From NCBI RefSeq assembly GCF_900112265.1, contig NZ_FOLO01000014.1, forward strand, positions 1 to 64,000: a DNA stretch of 64,000 bases, written 5' to 3'. Source of the stretch: Pseudoalteromonas denitrificans DSM 6059. Its GTDB lineage: Bacteria; Pseudomonadota; Gammaproteobacteria; Enterobacterales; Alteromonadaceae. The notes under the pieces are model-generated. The model made no database searches. It had not been told where the DNA came from and saw only the letters and a program-made list of their open reading frames with translations. Both the position numbers and the translations under genes were made by a program. Shown one piece after another: positions 8,604 through 17,625 of the stretch. The stretch's first letter is position 1. Each line of letters opens with the position of its first letter.

Positions 8604-9860
8604 TTAAAGCACTGGCATTAAGAAACCAGCTAAATATGCGCCACTATAACCAATTGTATACGCAATTAATAAATAAAGGCTCATTTTCAAATAGCTTAAA
8701 AATGTCAGTTCTTTTATTTTACTCATTGCAATAATACCAGCTGCTGAGCCAATAATCAGCATTGACCCTCCCACTCCTGTAGCATAAGTGAATGCAAGCC
8801 ATTGACGGGGATCCATTGCGATGTCAGCTTTCAATAAAGCAGCTGTCAGTGGTACATTATCAACAGCAGCCGATAGAATCCCCATGAGATAGTTAGCATA
8901 CTCAGGTGCCAAAATTTCATATAAATGTGTAAATTGATTTAGTACACCGACTTCTTTCATTGCGCCAACTAATAGCAATACACCTACAAAAAATAGTAAA
9001 GTATCGTATTCAATCTCACGTATGTAGTCGATAATCTTTTTATTCACATCTTTTTTACGCATTAAAAACTGTGCGACTAAAAACATGAAAGACAACCCAA
9101 ACAAAAAAGTTAAAACAGGTGGTACATTGTACATTACACTTAAAACTAAGGTTGCTGTAATAGTCGACAAAAATATAACGGCAATTGTAATATCTGTCTT
9201 TTCAATTCTTCGTTGTTTTTCAGACTCAAAATAAAGCGTACCATTCATATTAAAAGATAACATGCCCGCTAAAGCCATAACACTAATTGCAGATGGAACC
9301 ACTAAGAGTAATAAATGACCAATAGTGACTTTGTCAGCTAAAAATATCATTAAAGTAGTTACATCACCCGTGATCAAAGAAACACCTCCTGAGTTAACAG
9401 AGAATATGATTAAAGTAGCGTATTTAATACGTTTTTTAGCTTCCAACTTTAATGACAAAACAACAGCTAAAGAAATTAAAGTTGCCGTGATATTATCTGA
9501 AATTGATGAAAATATAAAAGCTGAAATACCAATCAAAAACATTAACTTACGTTCAGATATTTGTTTTGGCATGGCCTTGTGTACCAAATTCTGAATAAAC
9601 CCTTTTGAGTTTAAATATGCAACAAAAGTCATTGCTGACATCAAAAACAGCCATAAAGTCGCAATCTCTAAAATATTATCATCTAGCTGATGTTGTATAG
9701 TTTCAGGCGTTTGACCATTAATAGGAGAGATAAAGGCGATAATCCAACATAAAGTACCAAAAAATAATGTTGTTTTAGCTTTGTTAACATGAATAATATC
9801 TTCAATCACGATTAAAAGAAATGCGATTGCGACCAGGGACAGTATGATGCCAGTTACCAT
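8604..9860 (-). CDS. NhaD-family sodium/proton antiporter, second copy
   Basis: Integral membrane protein (418 residues, about 11-12 hydrophobic segments) of the same ArsB/NhaD superfamily as the gene at 2153-3547. Shared landmarks are SSISDNITATLIS, NSGGVSLITGDVTTLM, SAAVDNVPLTAAL and GGSMLIIGSAAG. It lacks the N-terminal cleavable signal segment seen in the first copy and is about 45 residues shorter, so the two are diverged paralogues, not a recent duplication. Na+/H+ exchange is the likely activity. It could instead use another cation or have a different pH range. It is a single-gene unit with its own terminator. Confidence 0.85.
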   Translation of the reverse strand: MVTGIILSLVAIAFLLIVIEDIIHVNKAKTTLFFGTLCWIIAFISPINGQTPETIQHQLDDNILEIATLWLFLMSAMTFVAYLNSKGFIQNLVHKAMPKQISERKLMFLIGISAFIFSSISDNITATLISLAVVLSLKLEAKKRIKYATLIIFSVNSGGVSLITGDVTTLMIFLADKVTIGHLLLLVVPSAISVMALAGMLSFNMNGTLYFESEKQRRIEKTDITIAVIFLSTITATLVLSVMYNVPPVLTFLFGLSFMFLVAQFLMRKKDVNKKIIDYIREIEYDTLLFFVGVLLLVGAMKEVGVLNQFTHLYEILAPEYANYLMGILSAAVDNVPLTAALLKADIAMDPRQWLAFTYATGVGGSMLIIGSAAGIIAMSKIKELTFLSYLKMSLYLLIAYTIGYSGAYLAGFLMPVL

Positions 9861-10049
9861 TGGGTGTTTAACCTTTTTACAAAAATGTGAAATAGTTAGG
9901 GTACAAATTTGGCGCGGAGTCTAACACTTAAATTATCATAAAACTATTATGATTTTGTTTAAAATCAAGGCTTAAAATTTATAAGTAGTATATATGCCTT
10001 TACGGTGAATAATTATGATTTACAACCGATGAAATATTGGTTTATATAT

Positions 10050-10083
10050 AAACAAAAAACCAACCTGGATCGGTTGGTTTTTG
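10050..10083 (-). terminator. Rho-independent terminator downstream of the S9 peptidase
   Basis: AAAAACCAACC (10055-10065) pairs with GGTTGGTTTTT (10072-10082) around the loop TGGATC, and on the minus strand ends in a run of T. It lies about 30 bp past the peptidase stop. Confidence 0.88.
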
Positions 10084-10111
10084 ATAAATTTAGACTAGTA
10101 AAGGTCTATAA

Positions 10112-12163
10112 CTAATTTTGCGTATGTTTTTTCATCCAGTCAAACACTTCACCATACCAATGTACTCGATTATCTTTATTTAAAATCCAGTGATTTTCAT
10201 CTGGATAAATAACCAGTTTTGACTCAATGCCCATGCGTTGTAATGTAGTATAAGCACCAAGACCTTGTGCATAAGGTACTCGGAAATCTTTTAGACCATG
10301 GATCACTAACATAGGTGTTTTCCAATTTTTTGTAAATGAAGCCGGATTAAATGATTTATAATCTTTTTCATCTGTCCAAAATGGACCACCCATATCATGC
10401 TCTGGAAACCATAATTCTTCAGTGCTTTGATAAAAACTGTCCATATCAAACAAACCTGCATGATTGATTAAACAGTTAAAACCTTCTGTCCAATTTCCAG
10501 CAATCCAGTTCATCATATAGCCTCCATAAGATGCTCCTAAAGCACAAGCATTGTTAACATCTAGCCAAGTTTGCTGTTTTGCGATGAAATCAAAACCTTT
10601 CTGTAAATCTTCAAGAGGTTTACCACCCCAATCTCGAGAAATTGAATCAGTAAAATCTTGCCCATAACCCGTTGAACCATGAAAATCTATCATAACAACG
10701 CCATATCCCTGTGCAGCCCATAATTGTGCGTTCCAGCGAGTGCTGAATAAATTGCCAAATGATCCTTGAGGTCCACCATGTACTAAAAATGCAATAGGGT
10801 ATTTTTTGCCTTCTTTTACTTTATTTGCATCATAGTTCCAAGGCTTCACTAAATAACCATGGACAGTTTCATCATTCCATCCAGGAAAATTGAACTGTTC
10901 AAATTCACCGAATTGTACATTGGCTAGCTTTTCTTTATTAATGTCAGTTAATTGATTGAAATCTGAACCATCTCGATTAATAGAATATATATTTTTAGGT
11001 GAATTAAGCGCATGGCGCGTAAAAATAATTTTATTGCCTGCTAAGTGCAAATCGCCAGCGCTGCCATCTGAATAAATTTTACGGACATCACCAAAATTTG
11101 TACTTATTTCATATATGCTTTTTTGACCCATATCTTGTGCAACGACATAAACAGCGCGATTATTTGCTGAAAATGTAAAGCTTGAAACACTGCGGTCCCA
11201 TAGCGGTGCAATTTCTTTTAATTCGGCTGTTTTTAAATCTTTTAGCATTAATGAGAATTTATCGGCTTCAAAGCCTGCTTTTTTCATGGCTAAATAAACC
11301 ATAAAGCGACCATCATCAGAAAAAGTAGGTTGTGAGTCCCAAGCGGTGTTATCAGCCGTTAAGTTTGTCACCTCACCGCCTTCTATGGATACCTGAAACA
11401 AATCATAGTTTGTTGTCCATGCTTGATCTTTATTCGGTGCTTTTGCTGAAAATACAACATTTAAACTATCAGGTGTAAAAGTGACTTCTTCCATACCAGC
11501 AAAGGGTTTAGCGGGTATATCAGTATTCCAATCTGGTGTTAAATCTTTTGCTTGTATTGCTGGTTTATCAGAAATGTCACTCACAAAAACATGACTTCTA
11601 AATTCTGTTTTCCAAGTATCCCAATGACGTACAGGCAATTGTTTATACACTTGAGCCGTATGTTTTATTTTATTAAGCGATTCTTTTTTATCAACCGAAC
11701 ATTGAATTGTCTGGCATGTAGGAAATACTTCTAATGCTAAAGCAAGCTTTTTATTATCCGGCGATAACTTATATCCATTAATACCTAAAGCCAAATCTGT
11801 TAACGCAAGGGCTTCACCACCATTTAGTTTTAATTGCCAAACTTGAGTTGACTGCGCTCTATTCGCTAAAAAAAGAATACTGCTGCTATCTTTTGTCCAA
11901 ATAACATCAGACTCTGTTGATGGATGTGAAGTTAAACGTTTATCATCTACCTTTGTTTGTAAATTTTTAAGATACAGATCACTACCTGACTCAGTGCTAA
12001 GTGCATAGACTAATTTTGATCCATCAGGAGAAACACTTATGCTATGTAGAGAATTTAGTGAGTTTAATTTTTCAACTGTAAATGGTACTTGTGCTGTATC
12101 TTCTGCTTGAGCAATTGATATTGCTCCGGTTGCAAGTAAAGATAAGGCGAGTATTTTTTTCAT
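10112..12163 (-). CDS. Secreted S9 family prolyl oligopeptidase-like peptidase
   Basis: Serine peptidase of the acylaminoacyl/dipeptidyl peptidase type, exported by a signal peptide (MKKILALSLLATGAISIAQA) and probably periplasmic. The first about 400 residues look like a WD/PD40-type beta-propeller with repeated SPDGSKLVYAL- and TPDSLNVVFS-like blades that limit access to short peptides. The C-terminal alpha/beta hydrolase domain has the nucleophile motif GASYGGYMMNW (Ser near 545), the acid in HGLKDFRVP (Asp near 626) and DENHW (His near 658). The 683-residue length is typical. It is transcribed alone, with terminators on both sides. Confidence 0.9.
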   Translation of the reverse strand: MKKILALSLLATGAISIAQAEDTAQVPFTVEKLNSLNSLHSISVSPDGSKLVYALSTESGSDLYLKNLQTKVDDKRLTSHPSTESDVIWTKDSSSILFLANRAQSTQVWQLKLNGGEALALTDLALGINGYKLSPDNKKLALALEVFPTCQTIQCSVDKKESLNKIKHTAQVYKQLPVRHWDTWKTEFRSHVFVSDISDKPAIQAKDLTPDWNTDIPAKPFAGMEEVTFTPDSLNVVFSAKAPNKDQAWTTNYDLFQVSIEGGEVTNLTADNTAWDSQPTFSDDGRFMVYLAMKKAGFEADKFSLMLKDLKTAELKEIAPLWDRSVSSFTFSANNRAVYVVAQDMGQKSIYEISTNFGDVRKIYSDGSAGDLHLAGNKIIFTRHALNSPKNIYSINRDGSDFNQLTDINKEKLANVQFGEFEQFNFPGWNDETVHGYLVKPWNYDANKVKEGKKYPIAFLVHGGPQGSFGNLFSTRWNAQLWAAQGYGVVMIDFHGSTGYGQDFTDSISRDWGGKPLEDLQKGFDFIAKQQTWLDVNNACALGASYGGYMMNWIAGNWTEGFNCLINHAGLFDMDSFYQSTEELWFPEHDMGGPFWTDEKDYKSFNPASFTKNWKTPMLVIHGLKDFRVPYAQGLGAYTTLQRMGIESKLVIYPDENHWILNKDNRVHWYGEVFDWMKKHTQN

Positions 12164-12194
12164 TGTTATACCTTTTAAATTAAAACAATTTACA

Positions 12195-12220
12195 TAAAAA
12201 AAGCGCCGTAGCGCTTTTTT
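12195..12220 (-). terminator. Rho-independent terminator downstream of fumarase
   Basis: AAAAAAGCGC and GCGCTTTTTT form a 10-bp stem around CGTA (12197-12220), eight bases after the fumarase stop on the minus strand, and run into T residues. Confidence 0.88.
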
Positions 12221-12228
12221 AAGTTAAA

Positions 12229-13758
12229 TTAAGATTTAAGTTTTGCATCAAGTTCTTCGATTTTAGCCTTCCAGATTGCAGGGCCTTGTGTGTGTGCGTT
12301 AGCACCTTCACTATCAACAGCGACGGTCACTGGCATATCTTCAACTTCAAATTCATATATCGCTTCCATACCTAAATCTTCAAAAGCAACAACGCGTGCT
12401 TTTTTAATTGCTTTAGATACTAAATAAGCAGCACCACCTACGGCCATCAAATAAACTGACTTATTTTGCTTTATTGATTCAACAGTTGCAGGGCCACGCT
12501 CCGCTTTACCTATCATACCAACAATACCTGTTTTTTCTAACATAATGTCAGTGAACTTGTCCATTCGTGTTGCTGTGGTAGGGCCAGCAGGGCCAACTGC
12601 TTCATCACCTACAGCGTCAACAGGACCAACGTAATAAATAAACTTATTATCAAAATCGACTCCTTTAGGTAAACCTTCACCTGAATTAATCATATCTTGT
12701 AATCGTTTATGGGCAGCATCACGACCAGTTAAAATAGTCCCCGACAGTAATACTGTTTCGCCCATTTTCCATTCTTGAGTGTCTTCTTTAGTTAATGTAT
12801 CTAGATTAACTCTACGTGTATCTTCACCCACTTCGAAAGTCACTTCAGGCCAGTCTTCAAGTTTTGGTGCTTTTAAATCAGCGGGGCCTGTTCCATCTAA
12901 AGTAAAATGAACATGGCGTGTTGCTGCACAATTAGGGATCATTACAACAGGTTTTGAAGCGGCATGTGTTGGTGCTGTTTTAATTTTAATGTCAACAACG
13001 GTTGTTAACCCACCTAAACCTTGTGCACCTATCCCTAACTTATTTGCACGTTCAAAAATATCTAAACGCATTTTTTCTTCTGTTGTTTGCGCGCCACGCT
13101 CGATTAACTCATGAATATCAACAGGGTCCATTAAAGATTCTTTTGCAAGTACAGCAGCTTTTTCTGCTGTACCGCCAATGCCTATACCTAACATGCCTGG
13201 TGGGCACCAACCAGCCCCCATAGTAGGCAACGTTTTTTCTACCCAGGCTGCAACATCATCAGATGGGTTAAGCATAACCATTTTAGTTTTATTTTCAGAA
13301 CCGCCGCCTTTCGCTGCTATCATCACTTCAACTTCAGAACCTGAAACTAGGTCAACATGCACAACGGAAGGTGTATTATCTTTGGTATTTTTACGTGATC
13401 CAGCTGGATCTGCAACAATTGATGCGCGAAGTGGATTATCCGGGTTTAAATAAGCTCTACGAGTTCCTTCATCAACCATTTGTTGAACGGTTAAGTCCGT
13501 TTTATCCCATTTAACATCCATTCCTACTTTTACAAAGCAGGTCACTATGCCTGTATCTTGACATAAAGGACGTTTACCTTCTGCAGACATGCGAGAATTA
13601 ATGAGTATTTGTGCAATTGCATCTTTCGCCGCTTTACTTTCTTCGCGGTGATATGCCTTTTCAAGTGCCTGAACAAAATCTAGCGGGTGATAAAAAGAAA
13701 TATACTGAAGTGCATCTTCAATGCTATCAATTAAATCTTGCTGACGAATAATAGTCAT
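12229..13758 (-). CDS. Fumarate hydratase, class I (4Fe-4S)
   Basis: Oxygen-sensitive iron-sulfur fumarase that interconverts fumarate and malate in the TCA cycle. The product (509 residues from the chosen start) is collinear with FumA/FumB. Cysteine-bearing motifs expected to hold the cluster are RPLCQDTGI, GWCPPGMLGIG and MIPNCAATRHVHF; the C-terminal beta domain has GPAGPTTATRM. The frame extends to 13806, but the ATG at 13756-13758 has AAGGAT six bases upstream and gives the family's usual beginning (MTIIRQQDLIDSIEDALQY), so it is preferred. It is divergent from pabB. Confidence 0.95.
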   Translation of the reverse strand: MTIIRQQDLIDSIEDALQYISFYHPLDFVQALEKAYHREESKAAKDAIAQILINSRMSAEGKRPLCQDTGIVTCFVKVGMDVKWDKTDLTVQQMVDEGTRRAYLNPDNPLRASIVADPAGSRKNTKDNTPSVVHVDLVSGSEVEVMIAAKGGGSENKTKMVMLNPSDDVAAWVEKTLPTMGAGWCPPGMLGIGIGGTAEKAAVLAKESLMDPVDIHELIERGAQTTEEKMRLDIFERANKLGIGAQGLGGLTTVVDIKIKTAPTHAASKPVVMIPNCAATRHVHFTLDGTGPADLKAPKLEDWPEVTFEVGEDTRRVNLDTLTKEDTQEWKMGETVLLSGTILTGRDAAHKRLQDMINSGEGLPKGVDFDNKFIYYVGPVDAVGDEAVGPAGPTTATRMDKFTDIMLEKTGIVGMIGKAERGPATVESIKQNKSVYLMAVGGAAYLVSKAIKKARVVAFEDLGMEAIYEFEVEDMPVTVAVDSEGANAHTQGPAIWKAKIEELDAKLKS

Positions 13759-13917
13759 ACTGTATCCTTGGTTGGCCCGTGACGGTGGCTTGTTTTCAAT
13801 TTTCATTATTTTAACTTAACTAGCGCCAAGGTGTAATTATTTTTGCAATTAATCACACTGATTTTTTAATGCTTTGGGCTCAAAAGGCTTGAAACTCGCA
13901 TTTTATAGTGTTTTGGG

Positions 13918-13923
13918 TATAAT
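13918..13923 (+). promoter_or_regulatory. -10 box for pabB
   Basis: TATAAT lies 48 bp before the pabB ATG in the 213-bp divergent spacer between fumarase and pabB. No good -35 box sits 16-18 bp upstream, so an activator or an unusual -35 may be involved. No fumarase promoter could be picked out with confidence. Confidence 0.5.
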
Positions 13924-13971
13924 GCCCCCCCATCTGATTTACACCAATATATTGAAAGTAAAAAGCTGTTA

Positions 13972-15333
13972 ATGAATAAAGATCAATTAATTTGTATAGA
14001 ATTAGATATTTCAGAAACCAGTTGTGATATTTTTTCACGATTTTGCACTAAACCTTGGGCTATTTTTCTAGACTCAGCCAACCCTGAACATGTTAATAAT
14101 CGCTTTGATATTATTGCAATCGACCCACTCATAAAAATAGAAGCAAAAAATGGGCAATGCTTTGTTGATGGCCTTAAAACTGACGCTTCTCCTTTTAACT
14201 TAATTCAACACTATTTGAAAAGGTTTAATGCTCAAAAAGCTCCCTTTGACTTACCCTTTAGTGGTGGGTTTTTAGGTCACTTCTCCTATGATCTAGGTCG
14301 TTATGTTGAGCAAATTGATACTTTATCTAAAAAAGATATCTCACTTCCAGATATGGCTGTGGGCTTATATCCTGATGCATTAATTTTTGATCATAAAGCT
14401 GTTAAATGGTTTTATATTGCACAAATAAAGCATAACCGTTTAGCGCACTATATAGATTTAATTCATGCAAAACCCAACAGTGATAATCAATTTAAGCTCA
14501 TGTCGCCATGGCAAGCAAATATGGACAAAAGCCAGTACATAGAAAAATTTGATCAAGTACAAGCCTATTTAAAATCAGGCGATTGTTACCAAATCAATCT
14601 AGCCCAAAGGTTTAGTGCACAGTATCTTGGCTCCCCCTGGCATGCTTATTTAAAATTAAGACAAGAAAACCTTGCACCATTTTCAGCTTACATAAATCAT
14701 CCTACAGGTGCTATTTTATCGCTTTCTCCTGAACGCTTTATACAAGTAAAAGGCAATTTAATAGAGACAAAACCTATTAAAGGCACCATGCCCCGCAGTA
14801 GTGATCCTATCATAGATAAAAATAATGCGAGTCAATTGGCCCACTCAGAAAAAGATCGTGCTGAAAATGTTATGATAGTTGATTTATTACGTAACGATTT
14901 AGGTAAAGTTTCGACTGCAGGAAGTGTCAAAGTCCCTTCATTGTTTAATATTGAAAGCTTTGCGGCTGTTCATCATCTGGTGAGTACTATCACTGCTCAG
15001 TTAGCACATGAAAAAACAGCAATTGACCTATTAGAAGCCTCATTTCCTGGCGGTTCAATCACAGGAGCACCTAAAATTCGTGCCATGCAAATAATTGAAG
15101 AACTTGAACCACATCGACGTTCTATTTATTGTGGTTCAATTGGTTATTTAAGTGCTTGTGGAAATATGGATACCAGTATTACCATTAGAACATTAATATG
15201 TGATAATAAAAGCCAACAAATTCATTGTTGGGCTGGGGGTGGCATAGTGGCAGATTCAACTTCTCATGCTGAATATCAAGAAACTTTTGATAAAGTAAAT
15301 AAAATATTGCCAGTATTGAGTACTATGAATTAG
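13972..15333 (+). CDS. pabB: Aminodeoxychorismate synthase component I
   Basis: Chorismate-binding enzyme that, with the glutaminase PabA, makes 4-amino-4-deoxychorismate for folate synthesis. The chorismate-binding domain shows the family landmarks KPIKGTMPRS, DLLRNDLGKVS, HHLVSTITAQL and the long FPGGSITGAPKIRAMQII motif. KPIKGTMPRS carries the lysine characteristic of PabB, rather than the alanine of TrpE-type enzymes. Length 453 is normal. It leads the conserved gammaproteobacterial order pabB-nudL-sdaA, with nudL starting 8 bp after its stop. Confidence 0.94.
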   Translation: MNKDQLICIELDISETSCDIFSRFCTKPWAIFLDSANPEHVNNRFDIIAIDPLIKIEAKNGQCFVDGLKTDASPFNLIQHYLKRFNAQKAPFDLPFSGGFLGHFSYDLGRYVEQIDTLSKKDISLPDMAVGLYPDALIFDHKAVKWFYIAQIKHNRLAHYIDLIHAKPNSDNQFKLMSPWQANMDKSQYIEKFDQVQAYLKSGDCYQINLAQRFSAQYLGSPWHAYLKLRQENLAPFSAYINHPTGAILSLSPERFIQVKGNLIETKPIKGTMPRSSDPIIDKNNASQLAHSEKDRAENVMIVDLLRNDLGKVSTAGSVKVPSLFNIESFAAVHHLVSTITAQLAHEKTAIDLLEASFPGGSITGAPKIRAMQIIEELEPHRRSIYCGSIGYLSACGNMDTSITIRTLICDNKSQQIHCWAGGGIVADSTSHAEYQETFDKVNKILPVLSTMN

Positions 15334-15341
15334 GGACGAAT

Positions 15342-15929
15342 GTGAATATTCATAAATTTATACCACAATTTCAACTGAATGCTTTAACAGGTGATCATGG
15401 TTATCCGCATAATGCGATTAAAAGCGGGGTTTTAGTACCTTTATGTGATATTAATAATAAATTGCATGTACTCTTATGCAAACGTCCGAGTTATTTAAAG
15501 CATCACCCGGGACAAATATGCTTTCCAGGTGGCAAACTTGAAAAATCAGATATGTCTTTACAAGACACAGCGATCAGAGAAACACACGAAGAATTGGGCA
15601 TTATTAAAAGCGAAATAAATCTCCTTGGTCAAATGAATAGCTATTGGACTTTGACTGGTTTTGAAATAAAACCCTATATTGGCGTTATCGATGCTAACGT
15701 CACAATTATTCCGCAAAAAAATGAAGTCGTAGATACTTTTTTCCTGCCATTCAATGCCCTTACTCAAAAAAATAATTGGATCGATCTCAACTTTACAAGA
15801 AACCATAAAAAAATAATCTTAAAAGGTTTTATGACAGAATATGGTCTACTGTGGGGAGCCACAGCACAAATCATTTTAAACCTTGTTGCGCAAATCACGC
15901 CAAATAAAAACGCTTCATATTCTCTATAA
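15342..15929 (+). CDS. nudL: CoA pyrophosphatase, Nudix hydrolase
   Basis: Nudix hydrolase of the NudL/YeaB group, expected to cleave CoA derivatives to phosphopantetheine and 3',5'-ADP. The group-specific motif LLCKRPSYLKHHPGQICFPG leads into the Nudix box, with RETHEELGI carrying the metal-binding glutamates. The start is GTG at 15342, five bases after a GGGA ribosome site; the overlapping ATG at 15340 meets a stop at once. It is 195 residues and lies between pabB and sdaA exactly as in E. coli. Confidence 0.9.
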   Translation: MNIHKFIPQFQLNALTGDHGYPHNAIKSGVLVPLCDINNKLHVLLCKRPSYLKHHPGQICFPGGKLEKSDMSLQDTAIRETHEELGIIKSEINLLGQMNSYWTLTGFEIKPYIGVIDANVTIIPQKNEVVDTFFLPFNALTQKNNWIDLNFTRNHKKIILKGFMTEYGLLWGATAQIILNLVAQITPNKNASYSL

Positions 15930-15994
15930 TTGAGACCACTTTATCTTTAATATTTTTTATGAAGTAGATAAATAAATACAATCGCTTTATAGCA

Positions 15995-16021
15995 TTACAA
16001 TTTTTTTTATTACGTTATAAT
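15995..16021 (+). promoter_or_regulatory. Probable sdaA promoter
   Basis: TTACAA (15995-16000) and TATAAT (16016-16021) are separated by 15 bp, and the -10 box ends 33 bp before the sdaA ATG. The spacing is slightly short. Confidence 0.5.
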
Positions 16022-16054
16022 GGTAAATCCGTTCTAGGTATTAAGAGAATTTTT

Positions 16055-17431
16055 ATGATCAGTGCATTCGATATGTTTAGCATTGGAATAGGTCCATCGT
16101 CTTCTCACACAGTGGGACCTATGCGAGCTTCACGCTTATTTGTTAAATCATTACAAAAACAAAACCTGATTAGTAAGACAACAGAAGTAAAAGTAGAATT
16201 ATTTGGTTCATTAGGACAAACAGGTATTGGTCATGGTTCGGGCAAAGCTGTGATATTAGGTTTAGCGGGCTTTGATCCAGACACAATAGATACAGATAAA
16301 GTACCACAAATACTGGCTAAAATTGAACAAGACGAAATTATCCATCTTGATCAATCATTCCCTGTCGCTTTTCCAAAGAAAGGCGCTGTTGTATTTCATC
16401 GCAGAAAAACATTACCTAAACACTCCAATGCAATGGAACTCATAGCTTACGAAGGTGACACCATACTTCATAGCCAAGTCTATTACTCTATTGGTGGTGG
16501 GTTCATTGTTTCAGCTGAAGATTTTGATAGTCAAAAACAAACTGAAATCGCTAAAAGGACAACTAACCCTGCACCTTTTTTATTTGAATCTGCTCAAGAG
16601 TTAGTCGATCTCTGCAAAGAAAATGGCTACAGTGTTTCCACTTTAATGATGGAAAATGAAAAAACACTCAAAACAGCCGACGAAATAAAAGACGCACTTT
16701 ATAACATTTGGCAAGTCATGGAAGCTTGTATAACAAAAGGTATTGAGACTGAAGGAATTTTGCCTGGAGGTCTTAAAGTAAAACGCAGGGCCCCGAGTTT
16801 ATACCTTCAAGTGAATGTCGAAAATAATAACGACCCATTACGTGCTATGGATTGGGTTGATTTATTTGCCTTAGCGGTAAACGAAGAAAATGCAGCAGGT
16901 GGACGTGTTGTCACCGCCCCAACGAATGGTGCTGCAGGTATTTTACCTGCGGTATTAATGTATTATAACAAATTCATCAAAACTGTAGACCGTGATATTG
17001 CTACCCGCTACTTGTTAACAGCTGCTGCAATTGGTATTTTATACAAAAAAAATGCTTCAATTTCTGGTGCCGAAGTTGGCTGTCAAGGAGAGGTAGGTGT
17101 TGCTTGTTCAATGGCGGCAGGTGCACTTGCTGAAATTATGGGCGGCAATGTGGAGCACGTTGAAAATGCGGCTGAAATCGGAATGGAACATAATTTAGGG
17201 CTTACTTGTGATCCCGTTGGCGGGCTAGTTCAAGTGCCTTGTATAGAAAGAAATGCCATGGGAGCTGTAAAAGCAATTAATGCTGCAAGGCTTGCTATGA
17301 GAGGCTCTGGCGAGCAAAAAGTATCATTAGATAAAGTCATTAAAACCATGCTCGATACTGGTAATGATATGAAAACAAAATATAAAGAAACGGCCCGAGG
17401 TGGTTTAGCTGTTAATATCATTGAATGTTAA
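16055..17431 (+). CDS. sdaA: L-serine ammonia-lyase (L-serine dehydratase)
   Basis: Iron-sulfur enzyme that deaminates L-serine to pyruvate and ammonia. It is the single-chain type (458 residues) with fused beta and alpha domains. The N-terminus has the signature [16 protein letters not shown]. The C-terminal domain has [33 protein letters not shown] and the closing CIERN stretch that supply the cluster cysteines. It follows pabB-nudL with its own probable promoter in the 125-bp spacer and ends at a clear terminator. Confidence 0.95.
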   Translation: MISAFDMFSIGIGPSSSHTVGPMRASRLFVKSLQKQNLISKTTEVKVELFGSLGQTGIGHGSGKAVILGLAGFDPDTIDTDKVPQILAKIEQDEIIHLDQSFPVAFPKKGAVVFHRRKTLPKHSNAMELIAYEGDTILHSQVYYSIGGGFIVSAEDFDSQKQTEIAKRTTNPAPFLFESAQELVDLCKENGYSVSTLMMENEKTLKTADEIKDALYNIWQVMEACITKGIETEGILPGGLKVKRRAPSLYLQVNVENNNDPLRAMDWVDLFALAVNEENAAGGRVVTAPTNGAAGILPAVLMYYNKFIKTVDRDIATRYLLTAAAIGILYKKNASISGAEVGCQGEVGVACSMAAGALAEIMGGNVEHVENAAEIGMEHNLGLTCDPVGGLVQVPCIERNAMGAVKAINAARLAMRGSGEQKVSLDKVIKTMLDTGNDMKTKYKETARGGLAVNIIEC

Positions 17432-17464
17432 TATCACAACAATAGCCTAATAATTAGCCTCTTC

Positions 17465-17495
17465 AAAAGCCTCAGTTGATATTGAGGCTTTTTAG
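17465..17495 (+). terminator. Rho-independent terminator after sdaA
   Basis: AAAAGCCTCA (17465-17474) pairs with TGAGGCTTTT (17483-17492), followed by T residues, 34 bp after the sdaA stop. Confidence 0.85.
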
Positions 17496-17625
17496 TTTGT
17501 CTATTTAAAATTTCAGGCTTATAAACTAACTTTTTAAAATATATCAATTCTTTCGTTTGCGCGATCTTTTGCTATATTTTGTTATGGCAAGGAACAACTA
17601 TGCTTTTATAAAGTGGAAATGATAT

